Below, piece by piece: positions 8,395 to 15,739 of a DNA stretch of 64,000 bases. Source of the stretch: Sphingomonas sp. LC-1 (GTDB taxonomy: Bacteria; Pseudomonadota; Alphaproteobacteria; Sphingomonadales; Sphingomonadaceae); contig NZ_JANZXB010000002.1 in the NCBI RefSeq assembly GCF_025371035.1, positions 372,001 to 436,000 of the forward strand, in the 5' to 3' direction. Every line of letters begins with the position of its first letter. Within the stretch, counting starts at the first letter, position 1. The notes under the pieces were generated by a model that did no database searches, was not told the DNA's origin, and worked only from the letters and a program-made list of their open reading frames with translations. Both the position numbers and the translations under genes were made by a program.

Positions 8395-9285
8395 ATGGCG
8401 CGCGCACCGCACGGCAAGAACGAGCCGCCCAAGATCGTCATCGTCAAGAAGATCATCGCGGATGGTCATGGCGGGCATCATGGCGGCGCGTGGAAGGTGG
8501 CCTATGCCGACTTCGTGACCGCGATGATGGCTTTCTTCCTGCTGCTCTGGCTGTTGGGCGCGACGACCGAAAAGCAGCGCAAGGGCATTGCCGATTATTT
8601 CGCGCCGACGCTGCTCGACACCCGTTCGATGGGGATCGGCGGCGGCGTCCTGTCGGGCGGACCGGGGGCGGGCGAGCGACAGAGCGGCTCCTCCGGCCTG
8701 GTGCAGCTGATCGTGCCCAAGGTCTCGGGCGAGGGCGGCGAGCAGGTCGGTACCGGCCCCAAGGGGTCGCTGCGCAATCCCAATGCGATGGCGCAGGATC
8801 GCAAGAGCTTCGCCGAACTGCAAAAGGCGGTGCAGCAGAAGATGGAATCGACGCCCGGCCTCAAGAAGCTGGCGCGACAGGTCCGCTTCATACCGACCCA
8901 GGACGGGCTGCGCATCGATCTGGTCGACAATGCCGATTATTCGATGTTCGCCAGCGGCACGACCCAGTTGGAGCCCGAGGCGTCGACCTTGATCGGCACC
9001 ATCGCCAAGTCGATTTCCGACCTGCCCAACACGATCATGATCCGCGGGCATACCGATGCGGTGAGCTATGGCGATCCGCGTGCGATGAACAACTGGATGC
9101 TGTCGTCCAGCCGCGCCGAGTCGACCCGACGCCGCCTGGCCGCCGGAGGCATCCCCGAGTCGCGCTTCGAGCGGATCGAGGGCGTCGCCGATCGCGAGCC
9201 GATCATCACCGACAATCCGTCCGACCCGCGCAACCGCCGTGTCGCGATCACGCTGCTCTATCGCAAGGGAAGTTTCGGGCAGTAA
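8395..9285 (+). CDS. motB: flagellar motor stator protein MotB
   Basis: Stator partner of MotA that anchors the motor to peptidoglycan. The single transmembrane helix (VAYADFVTAMMAFFLLLWLL) holds the proton-carrying aspartate, D39. The N terminus is basic and cytoplasmic. The C-terminal OmpA-like domain carries the peptidoglycan motif IRGHTDAVSYGDPRAMNNWM...SSSRAESTRRRL. The plug/linker between them is Gly- and Ser-rich. The start lies 3 bases after the motA stop, so the pair is co-translated. Confidence 0.97.
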   Translation: MARAPHGKNEPPKIVIVKKIIADGHGGHHGGAWKVAYADFVTAMMAFFLLLWLLGATTEKQRKGIADYFAPTLLDTRSMGIGGGVLSGGPGAGERQSGSSGLVQLIVPKVSGEGGEQVGTGPKGSLRNPNAMAQDRKSFAELQKAVQQKMESTPGLKKLARQVRFIPTQDGLRIDLVDNADYSMFASGTTQLEPEASTLIGTIAKSISDLPNTIMIRGHTDAVSYGDPRAMNNWMLSSSRAESTRRRLAAGGIPESRFERIEGVADREPIITDNPSDPRNRRVAITLLYRKGSFGQ

Positions 9286-9474
9286 GGAGCGCTCCACCGC
9301 CGTCTGGCGGGCGCCGAGTTGGGCACCCGAATCCTTGTGGACCGGGGTGCAGGCCTCCGAGTTGCAAACGCAGGACCATGCACGGGATGCTCGGTGGCAG
9401 GAGCCTGCGCGCTCGATAGCCGCAAAGGGCAGCATAGGCGGGAAAGGGCGTGCCGGCCGCGCCTTTCGGCTCAA

Positions 9475-9536
9475 CGAAAACGGCCCGCCCGACCGATGCC
9501 ACTCCGGGAGATGAGTGACATCGATCGAACGGGCCG
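9475..9536 (-). terminator. long-stem terminator of the mucR-like gene
   Basis: On the minus strand the 3' flank of the regulator gene folds into a long hairpin. CGGCCCG (9530-9536 complement) pairs with CGGGCCG (9481-9487 complement). The inner CGATCGATG/CATCGGTCG arms extend the stem, and TTTTCG follows on the minus strand. The 190 bases between this and the end of motB hold no gene I can support. Confidence 0.55.
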
Positions 9537-9564
9537 TCCGCGCGATGGGAGGATCGCGGCGATC

Positions 9565-10065
9565 TTATTCGGCGTCGGCGGCGCTTTCACCCTTGCGCGG
9601 CTTGCGCGCGGGCGCGGGCGCGGCACCGGCGGCGTTGCGAGCGCCGGGCTTGCGGCCCAGGCCGATCTTCTTGGCCATGGCGCGACGGCTTTCCGAATAG
9701 CTTTCGGCGACCATCGGATAATCGGGCTTCAGGCCATAACGTTCGCGATACTCTTCCGGCGTCAGGCCATGGGTCGCGAGATGACGACGCAAGGTCTTGT
9801 AGGGCTTGCCGTCGATCATCGAGACGATGTGATCCTTCGACGCCAGCGACTTGCGAACCGAAACCGCCGGAACATACTCGGCGGGCGATTCGACATCGGC
9901 CGTCTGCGGCGCGCTGCCCAGAAGCGAAGACACGGTTTCGTGCATCTTGTTCAGGAACGCCGGAACCTCTTCAGAAGACGTGCGGGTATTCGGATTTCCG
10001 AGCCACGCGATCGTCAATTCGGTCGCCAGTTCTACGGCATTCACATCGATAGGTTCGTCGGCCAT
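9565..10065 (-). CDS. MucR/Ros-family transcriptional regulator without zinc-binding cysteines
   Basis: DNA-binding regulator of the Ros/MucR family, which in alphaproteobacteria controls exopolysaccharide, motility and cell-cycle genes, usually as a repressor of AT-rich promoters. The 166-residue protein has the MucR core: PAVSVRKSLASKDHIVSMIDG, then KPYKTLRRHLATHGLTPEEY and RERYGLKPDYPMVAESYSES. Where Ros has Cys ligands (classically IVCLEDG...) this protein has IVSMIDG, and it contains no cysteine at all, so it cannot form the Cys2His2 site. Such zinc-less family members are known from Mesorhizobium. The tail is basic and Ala/Pro-rich. A plausible promoter (TTGACG, 17 bases, ATAACA) lies upstream on the minus strand. 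The position beside the flagellar operon hints at a role in motility control, which is inference. Confidence 0.9.
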   Translation of the reverse strand: MADEPIDVNAVELATELTIAWLGNPNTRTSSEEVPAFLNKMHETVSSLLGSAPQTADVESPAEYVPAVSVRKSLASKDHIVSMIDGKPYKTLRRHLATHGLTPEEYRERYGLKPDYPMVAESYSESRRAMAKKIGLGRKPGARNAAGAAPAPARKPRKGESAADAE

Positions 10066-10424
10066 GATACGCTCCTGTTATTTTCAGCTTGACCTAACCG
10101 TCAATAACGGGACGTCAACCTATAGATTGCTCCATTTGTCCAAAAACAGCCACAATCAACGGTAGTTTTTCGTTCTGAAAGAATTTTCACATGATGGGAG
10201 CGCTGCACAACCGGGAGTAAAGCCTGGGCATTCGAAGGCTATAAACGCCACAGTGTTTCAACATGTTCTTGTCAGTCATGCTCTATGTTAGCGGGTCGAT
10301 GGACGGCATTTCACGCGGCACCCCGGAAGAGCGGAAAATTATTGATCTGCCGCAAGAAACCAAGGGACGCATATGCGAATGCATAAATTGCAAGTAAAAT
10401 TGATGAGCTTGCATTTGTGTTAAT

Positions 10425-10510
10425 CGCGATTCTCGGCCAAAGAGGACGGGCCTTTCAGGCATCCTCTCCTAAAAACTTTCACGGCTGGTCCTCGGACCAG
10501 CCTTTTTTTT
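10425..10510 (+). ncRNA. candidate small RNA with two hairpins and intrinsic terminator
   Basis: Two consecutive hairpins with no open reading frame. The first (10441-10467) pairs AGAGGA with TCCTCT around an inner GCCT-TTC-AGGC hairpin. The second (10483-10502) is a perfect 9-bp stem, GGCTGGTCC/GGACCAGCC, followed by eight T residues (10503-10510). Between them is the single-stranded stretch CCTAAAAACTTTCAC. The TCCTCTCC segment is complementary to Shine-Dalgarno sequences, a feature of many alphaproteobacterial regulatory RNAs. The 5' end is a guess based on a weak TTAAT element near 10420. No known RNA family was recognised. Confidence 0.5.
10483..10510 (+). terminator. intrinsic terminator of the candidate sRNA
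   Basis: Perfect 9-bp GC-rich inverted repeat with a 2-base gap (functionally a 4-base loop) followed by T8. It is the strongest intrinsic terminator in this part of the window. No + strand protein gene lies upstream of it, so it must end a non-coding transcript. Confidence 0.8.
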
Positions 10511-10755
10511 GCTATGCTTCTGACGCGGGTCGGCCTAGGCTGCCGCATCGCCGCGCATCATAATAAGATAAGCAGGAGTGGAAGCCGCCGGAAAGACCGG
10601 CATCGCGCGTCGGTGCCGGGGGTTGGGCGATAGGGTCGCTCCCCCCGTTTACCGCTGTCGCTTCTCTTACCGGTCGATAAGTTTCCAAGCGCACATTCCT
10701 GCCATCCCCCGTGGCCGGGGGGATGGCGGCGGCTAGGCAATCGTGACGGTTCGAT

Positions 10756-11121
10756 CTAGGCCTTGTCCTCGGGCGTCTTGCGGCGAATGAACTGGTCGAG
10801 CGCTGACAGCGCCAGTCCGGCAAGCGCAGCCGCCTCGGAGGCTGCCGGGTGCGATCGGGCGGGGTCGCGCGGCAGCCCGTCTTTCGCTTCACCCTCCGTC
10901 TCGGCCCGTGCAGCGTCGTCCGGTGTCGATCGGGTGGTCTCTCGCGCCAGAGCCGCAGCGGCGACGACCAGGCCGGAGGCGATCAGCTGTCGCCCCATCG
11001 GGCTGCGCGCCTGATCGAGCAACGCTTGCCCCATGCGGTGCAGCGGCGAGGGGGCAGCCGATGCGGCCTGTTCGGCCTGCGCCGCCTTTTTCTGCTTCTT
11101 CTTGTGCTTTTTCTTGCCCAT
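10756..11121 (-). CDS. small lysine-rich conserved hypothetical protein
   Basis: Function not recognised. The 121-residue protein begins MGKKKHKKKQKKAAQAEQAA, a strongly basic, nucleic-acid-binding-like head. An Ala-rich hydrophobic stretch follows (QLIASGLVVAAAALARE) that could be one membrane segment or amphipathic helix, then an acidic middle and a basic end (FIRRKTPEDKA). I chose the ATG at 11121 because GGAG sits 9 bases upstream; an earlier ATG (11163) would add 14 residues without a ribosome site. It lies 71 bases downstream of rpoN on the same strand, in the place where hpf/ptsN often sit in other proteobacteria, but it resembles neither. Confidence 0.6.
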   Translation of the reverse strand: MGKKKHKKKQKKAAQAEQAASAAPSPLHRMGQALLDQARSPMGRQLIASGLVVAAAALARETTRSTPDDAARAETEGEAKDGLPRDPARSHPAASEAAALAGLALSALDQFIRRKTPEDKA

Positions 11122-11192
11122 CGCGGGATACTCCGGATCTGGTGTATCTTTGATATAATACACTGGGGTCGTGCGACAAGATGCGGGCGCGG

Positions 11193-12677
11193 TCAGCCGT
11201 TCAGTGCGCGCGCGCGACGCCGCTGGACCGAACTGCCGATCCCCAGCGACTCGCGATATTTGGCGACGGTCCGCCGCGCGATGTCGAAGCCTTTGGCCTG
11301 AAGCAGTTCGACGAGCGTGTCGTCGGACAGGATCTTGGCGCCTTCGCCAGCGATCAATGCCCGGATCGCGCTCTTCACCGCCTCCGCCGATACCGCATCG
11401 CCACCATCCGCCGCCGCGATTCCGCTCGTGAAGAAATATTTCAACTCGTACAGCCCGCGCGCGCAGCTGAGATACTTGTTGCTCGTCACGCGGCTGACCG
11501 TCGATTCGTGCATCCCGATCGCTTCCGCCACCCGAGCCAGGGTCAGCGGCTTCAGATGCGCGACGCCGTGGAGGAAGAACGCCTCCTGCTGCTTCACGAT
11601 TTCGGTCGCCACCCTAATGATCGTCCGCTGACGCTGGTCGAGCGCCTTCATCAGCCAGTTGGCGCTGGCCAAGCAATCGGCCAGCCACGCCTTCGACCCC
11701 TTGTCCTGCGGCCCGTGGCGCAGCTCCTGATAATAGCGGCGGTTGACCAGCACACGGGGCAGGGTGGCGGTGTTCAGCTCTATGCCCCAGCCATTCCTGA
11801 TCCGCGTGACGAACAGGTCGGGCACCACCGCCTGGGTCGGTTCTCCGCCATAGCGGCAGCCGGGCTTGGGATCATAACCGCGAAGCTCGCGGATCATGTC
11901 CGCCATATCCTCGTCATCGACGCCGCACAGCCGCTTCAACCGGGCGAGGTCGCCGCGTGCCAGCAGGTCGAGATTGGCGATCAGCCGCGCCATGCAGGGG
12001 TCGTAGCGATCGACCTCCTTGGCTTGGAGCGCCAGGCATTCGGCCAGATCGCGCGCACCGACGCCGGTGGGCTCCAGGCTCTGTATGACCGTCAGGACCG
12101 ATTCGACCTGGGGCAGCGGCACGCCCAGACGCTCGGCGATCTCGGCCAGGGGCACGGTCAGATAGCCCGCCTCGTCCAGTTGATCGATGATGTGCGCGGC
12201 GATGGTCAGTTCCACCCCCGACAGGATCAGCGCGACCTGCGCCCCCAGATGTTCGGCCAGATGAGGCGCGTCGTCGGGCAGCGCGTCCCAGTCGGGGCCA
12301 TCCTCGCCGCCAAGCCCGCCGCTGCCCGTCCCGCCGTTCAGCGACAATGCGCCGTCGCGGCCGGTGCCGCCATCGGCGATGCTGTCCTGCTGATGGCTCT
12401 CGGTCGCATAGTCCAGGTCGAGCCCGCGATCCTCGGGCGGAGCGGTGCCGGTGACCAGCTCGTCCGCGCCGGCCGGGGCGTCGCGCTCGGGGCGCTCGGG
12501 GGTGGCCACCTCTCGGACGGCGGTCGCGTCGAGCAGGGGGTTCTTCTCCACCTCCTCCGCGATGAACGCCTCGATCTCCAGATTGGACAGCGCCAGCAGC
12601 TTGATCGCCTGCTGCAACTGCGGCGTCATCACCAGCGATTGGGACTGGCGAATGTCCAGCCGGGGGGACAGGCTCAT
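11193..12677 (-). CDS. rpoN: RNA polymerase sigma-54 factor RpoN
   Basis: Alternative sigma factor that recognises -24/-12 promoters and needs AAA+ activators. The 494-residue protein opens with the glutamine-rich activator region (LDIRQSQSLVMTPQLQQAIK...LSNLEIEAFI, then EVEKNPLLD). An acidic, low-complexity stretch follows, then the core-binding region. The DNA-binding C terminus has the helix-turn-helix HESTVSRVTSNKYLSCARG and the RpoN box ARRTVAKYRE at residues 467-476. It lies 66 bases downstream of lptB, the conserved lptA-lptB-rpoN order. In many bacteria sigma-54 drives flagellar genes such as those at the start of the window; no clear -24/-12 site was found there by eye. Confidence 0.98.
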   Translation of the reverse strand: MSLSPRLDIRQSQSLVMTPQLQQAIKLLALSNLEIEAFIAEEVEKNPLLDATAVREVATPERPERDAPAGADELVTGTAPPEDRGLDLDYATESHQQDSIADGGTGRDGALSLNGGTGSGGLGGEDGPDWDALPDDAPHLAEHLGAQVALILSGVELTIAAHIIDQLDEAGYLTVPLAEIAERLGVPLPQVESVLTVIQSLEPTGVGARDLAECLALQAKEVDRYDPCMARLIANLDLLARGDLARLKRLCGVDDEDMADMIRELRGYDPKPGCRYGGEPTQAVVPDLFVTRIRNGWGIELNTATLPRVLVNRRYYQELRHGPQDKGSKAWLADCLASANWLMKALDQRQRTIIRVATEIVKQQEAFFLHGVAHLKPLTLARVAEAIGMHESTVSRVTSNKYLSCARGLYELKYFFTSGIAAADGGDAVSAEAVKSAIRALIAGEGAKILSDDTLVELLQAKGFDIARRTVAKYRESLGIGSSVQRRRARALNG

Positions 12678-12743
12678 GCCGCCGCCCGCCGGTTCGCGCC
12701 GGGACCATCGAGGGGAATGGATCGGCGGCGCGCGGTCATCGGA

Positions 12744-13544
12744 TCAGAGCGAAAAGCCCTCGCCCAGATAAAGGCGACGGACATTGGCGTCGGCGACCAG
12801 TTCCTCGGGCGATCCCGAGAACAGCACGCGACCGTCATAGATGATGTAAGCGCGATCGACGATGTCGAGCGTCTCGCGGACATTATGGTCGGTGATCAGA
12901 ACGCCGATGTCACGCCGCTTCAGATCCTTCACCAGATCGCGAATGTCGGCGATCGAGATCGGGTCGATGCCCGCAAAGGGCTCGTCGAGCAGCATGATCG
13001 ACGGATCGGCGGCCAGCGCGCGCGCGATCTCCGCCCGGCGACGCTCGCCCCCCGACAGCGCCATGGCCGGTGCCGTGCGCAGCCGGGTCAGCCCGAATTC
13101 CTCCAGCAGCTTGTCCAGCTTGCGCGCGCGTTCCGCAGGATCGGGCTCGGCCAGTTCCAGCACGGTCAGGATATTCTTCTCGATCGACAGTCCGCGAAAG
13201 ATCGAGGTTTCCTGCGGCAGATAGCCCAGGCCCAGGATCGCGCGGCGATACATGGGAAGCCCCGTAATATCCTCGCCATCGAGCATGATGCGACCCGAAT
13301 CGGGTTTCACCAGTCCCATGACCGAATAAAAGCAGGTCGTCTTGCCCGCGCCATTGGGGCCGAGCAGGCCGATCACCTCGCCGCGCCCGACCGACACCGA
13401 CACATCGGTCAGGACGGTGCGCTTGTCATAGCTCTTGGCGATGGACACGACCTGCAGGCCGTTGGAGACCGGCGGCTCCGACACGGGGCTGGTGCGATGG
13501 CCCGAGCGCTGATCTGCCTCGCGAATCGGGGTTTCCATGTCCAT
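12744..13544 (-). CDS. lptB: LPS export ABC transporter ATP-binding protein LptB
   Basis: ATPase that powers extraction of lipopolysaccharide from the inner membrane with LptF/G and LptC. The 266-residue protein has Walker A GPNGAGKTT at residues 62-70, Q-loop YLPQETSIFRGLS, signature LSGGERRRAEIARALA, Walker B SIMLLDEPFAGIDP and the switch histidine in VLITDHNVRETL. The roughly 28-residue N-terminal extension before the ABC fold is longer than in E. coli LptB; a second ATG two codons in (13538) is possible. Gene order rnd-lptC-lptA-lptB-rpoN is on one strand with short gaps. Confidence 0.97.
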   Translation of the reverse strand: MDMETPIREADQRSGHRTSPVSEPPVSNGLQVVSIAKSYDKRTVLTDVSVSVGRGEVIGLLGPNGAGKTTCFYSVMGLVKPDSGRIMLDGEDITGLPMYRRAILGLGYLPQETSIFRGLSIEKNILTVLELAEPDPAERARKLDKLLEEFGLTRLRTAPAMALSGGERRRAEIARALAADPSIMLLDEPFAGIDPISIADIRDLVKDLKRRDIGVLITDHNVRETLDIVDRAYIIYDGRVLFSGSPEELVADANVRRLYLGEGFSL

Positions 13545-13604
13545 CGGCCCGTTCTTTCCTTACCTGATGCGACGTTAGCGCGGGCCGCCCCCGCGCGTCA
13601 CGCC

Positions 13605-14147
13605 TCAGTTGCGATCGGGAACCGAGAAGGTGCCCGTGACCCGGCCCGATGGAGCGCGGCTCACCGTACCGCCATTGCCCGACGATGCGCCACCCGCCAC
13701 CGACGATCCGTCGATCACCGCGCGACCGGTATCGAGGTTCAGCGTCAGGCGCCCGCCATTCACGGTGTTGCCGTCCTGGGTCAGCGTGACATTGCCCAGC
13801 ATGGTGATGACCCGGCGGTTCAGGTCATAGATGCCGTAATTGGCGCGTGCGGTCTGGTTGGGGCGCTTGACGACGACATTGCCCGACGCCTCGAACCGCG
13901 ACACCTGCGGCTTTCCGCCGATCACCTGCCCCGTATAATGGATGACCATCCGCGCGGCCGTCAGCGTCATCTCCGCCTGGCGCAGCACGACATTGCCCGA
14001 CAGGACGCCGCGATTCGCCTTGTCCTGCAACTCGATGACGTCCGCGCCGAAATCGACGGGCGCACGGCTGTCATGCCGGGTCTGCGCCGCGGCGGAGGCA
14101 GCGAGAACGAGTAGGGCCGGGGCCGTCGCGGCGAAAAGCTTGTGCAT
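13605..14147 (-). CDS. lptA: LPS transport periplasmic protein LptA
   Basis: Periplasmic bridge that carries lipopolysaccharide from LptC to the outer-membrane LptD. The 180-residue protein has a signal peptide (LFAATAPALLVLAASAAAQ) and an OstA-type beta-jellyroll: VDFGADVIELQDKANRGVLS, GNVVLRQAEMTLTAARMVIHY, FEASGNVVVKRPNQTARA, then LGNVTLTQDGNTVNGGRLTL. The Ser/Gly-rich end (VAGGASSGNGGTVS) is a linker-like tail. It lies 18 bases downstream of lptC and 60 upstream of lptB. Confidence 0.94.
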   Translation of the reverse strand: MHKLFAATAPALLVLAASAAAQTRHDSRAPVDFGADVIELQDKANRGVLSGNVVLRQAEMTLTAARMVIHYTGQVIGGKPQVSRFEASGNVVVKRPNQTARANYGIYDLNRRVITMLGNVTLTQDGNTVNGGRLTLNLDTGRAVIDGSSVAGGASSGNGGTVSRAPSGRVTGTFSVPDRN

Positions 14148-14165
14148 GGGCGGCTATTTCGGTCT

Positions 14166-14792
14166 TTACGGCACGATGCGCAAGCGGGCGTTGCCTTCCA
14201 GCCGGACGGTGCGATCCTCCAGATTGGCACGCAGCTTGTTCGCGCTGAACGTCCCTTGCGGCACGCGGCCCGTCACCGCACCGCCCGATTCCAGCGTTCG
14301 CTGCTGAAGATCGACGGTCGCGTCATGCGTCTGAAGATCGTATCCGCCCGCCGATTTGAAGTCGAGCGGCCCGTCCAGCTTCACCTGTTCGGTGCGCATG
14401 TCGTAGCGGCCCGAATTGGCGCTGACCGTGGCGGGACCGTCGGACAGCCGGATCGCGGCGGCCAGATTGTTGAGCTGCACCACCGGCTCGGCCGAGCTGC
14501 GCTGGATCGCCGAACCGGCATCGAGCGAGAAGGGCTGCCCCTTGTCGTCGACACCGCGATACTGCGCCGCCTGGATCTTCAGCCGCTCCTTGGCGACCTC
14601 GACCTTCTTCTTGTCGAGCACGAAGGACACTTCGCTCGACGAATAGACCGGCGCCATCACCAGAAAGGCGGTCAGCACGCCGATCGCGCTGGGCAGCATC
14701 CAGCGGGCCAGCGTCACGAACCGGTCGTGGCGGCTGCCCGGCGCGGCCCAGTGCTGGCGCTGGGTGCGGACGCGGTCGGCGATTTCGGACAT
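14166..14792 (-). CDS. lptC: LPS export protein LptC
   Basis: Inner-membrane-anchored protein that receives lipopolysaccharide from the LptBFG transporter and passes it to LptA. The 208-residue protein has one N-terminal membrane segment (LARWMLPSAIGVLTAFLVMAP) and a periplasmic beta-jellyroll with LDKKKVEVAKERLKIQAAQYRG and GRVPQGTFSANKLRANLEDR. The architecture and place just before lptA support the call. LptC proteins are weakly conserved, so the context carries much of the weight. Confidence 0.9.
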   Translation of the reverse strand: MSEIADRVRTQRQHWAAPGSRHDRFVTLARWMLPSAIGVLTAFLVMAPVYSSSEVSFVLDKKKVEVAKERLKIQAAQYRGVDDKGQPFSLDAGSAIQRSSAEPVVQLNNLAAAIRLSDGPATVSANSGRYDMRTEQVKLDGPLDFKSAGGYDLQTHDATVDLQQRTLESGGAVTGRVPQGTFSANKLRANLEDRTVRLEGNARLRIVP

Positions 14793-14820
14793 GCTGGTGC
14801 CTCTCCCTGCGAGCCGCGGA

Positions 14821-15441
14821 TCAGGCGTGGGCGAAGATATCGACCTCGGGCCAGCCGGCGAGGTCCAGTTCGGCCCGCGCGGGAAGGAAATTGAAACAGG
14901 CCTGGGCCAGTTCCATCCGCCCTTCGCGCAGGAGGCGCTTGTCCAGTTCCACCTTCATCCGGTGCAGATAGCGCACGTCGGATGCGGCATATTCGCGCTG
15001 CGCGTCGGACAGTTCGGGCGCGCCCCAGTCCGAGGATTGCTGCGCCTTGGACAGCTCGACGCCGAGCAACTCGCGCACCAGCTCCTTCAGGCCATGGCGG
15101 TCCGTATAGGTGCGGATCAGGCGCGAGGCGATCTTGGTGCAATAGACGGGCCCGGCGACGACGCCCAGATAATGGCGAATCGCGGCAATATCGAACCGCC
15201 CGAAATGATAGAGCTTCAACCGGGCCGGATCGGCGAGCAGCGCGCGCAGATGGGGCGCAGCATAGTCGCTGTCGGGCCCGAAGCGGACGAGATGCTCGTC
15301 CGGTCCGCCATCGGACAGCTGGACGACGCAGAGCCGATCGCGCGGGGTGATCAGGCCCATCGTCTCGGTATCGACGGCGATCGAGGCTCCGGGCGCGAAC
15401 AGGTCGGCGGGAATGTCTTCTTCGTGCAGATGAACGGTCAT
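14821..15441 (-). CDS. rnd: ribonuclease D family 3'-5' exonuclease
   Basis: DEDD-family exonuclease expected to trim the 3' ends of tRNA and other RNAs. The 206-residue form is a stand-alone catalytic domain without HRDC domains, common in sphingomonads. Motifs: Exo I AVDTETMGLI (D and E ligands), Exo II HFGRFDIAAIRHYLG, and Exo III YAASDVRYLHRMKVEL. I take the start at MTVHLHEEDIPADLF; the frame stays open upstream to 15594, but that extension (ARTRQIASEL...) does not look like family sequence. It lies upstream of lptC on the same strand. Confidence 0.9.
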   Translation of the reverse strand: MTVHLHEEDIPADLFAPGASIAVDTETMGLITPRDRLCVVQLSDGGPDEHLVRFGPDSDYAAPHLRALLADPARLKLYHFGRFDIAAIRHYLGVVAGPVYCTKIASRLIRTYTDRHGLKELVRELLGVELSKAQQSSDWGAPELSDAQREYAASDVRYLHRMKVELDKRLLREGRMELAQACFNFLPARAELDLAGWPEVDIFAHA

Positions 15442-15739
15442 ATGCTCTGCCCTAGCGGGCGATCCCCCAAGCCTCAACCGCGATCGACGGACTTGGGGGC
15501 TGTCGTGCATCCGGGTTTTACCGATGTTGTGGAGTTTCGGCCACAATTCCGACGCAATCTGCCTCGTTCGCGCCAAACCGAGACGGGCTCGCACGATTTC
15601 GTTCGCGATGTGTCGGCATCTGCGTTATGACTGGCAACTAGGCGCAAAAGGTTTGGCGCCGAAAGACCCGCGCTCTTCGTCCGGCGCACGGTTCTTGAGG
15701 ATAGCATTTGCGGGCGAACCGGGAAGACGAACAGGGCTT
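15442..15739. other. divergent intergenic region and probable long leader of the cold-shock gene
   Basis: 298 bases between two divergent genes. The half next to the cold-shock gene is probably its 5' leader: it includes inverted GGCGC/GGCGCC segments near 15652 and is AG-rich before the ATG. Long structured leaders are typical of cold-shock mRNAs. No protein gene is supported here. Confidence 0.35.

Larger units (their letters stand above)
10066..10755. other. 690-base intergenic region with AT-rich stretch and probable sRNA
   Basis: No protein gene is supported here. The first 130 bases are the upstream region of the MucR-like gene and include direct CGTCAA repeats. The middle is markedly AT-richer than the surroundings. 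A probable small RNA with a strong terminator occupies about 10425-10510. From there to 10755 I see no coding signal; the short frames present overlap on both strands and lack ribosome sites. Confidence 0.6.

Noticed and set aside
7477-9474. A 665-codon minus-strand frame covering motA and motB
   Set aside because: It is the antisense shadow of two well-defined genes; high GC keeps the frame open. The translation is Arg/His/Gly-rich with no motif.
11181-14114. A 977-codon plus-strand frame over rpoN, lptB and lptA
   Set aside because: Antisense of three clear genes with catalytic motifs; the translated product is low-complexity and without a ribosome site.
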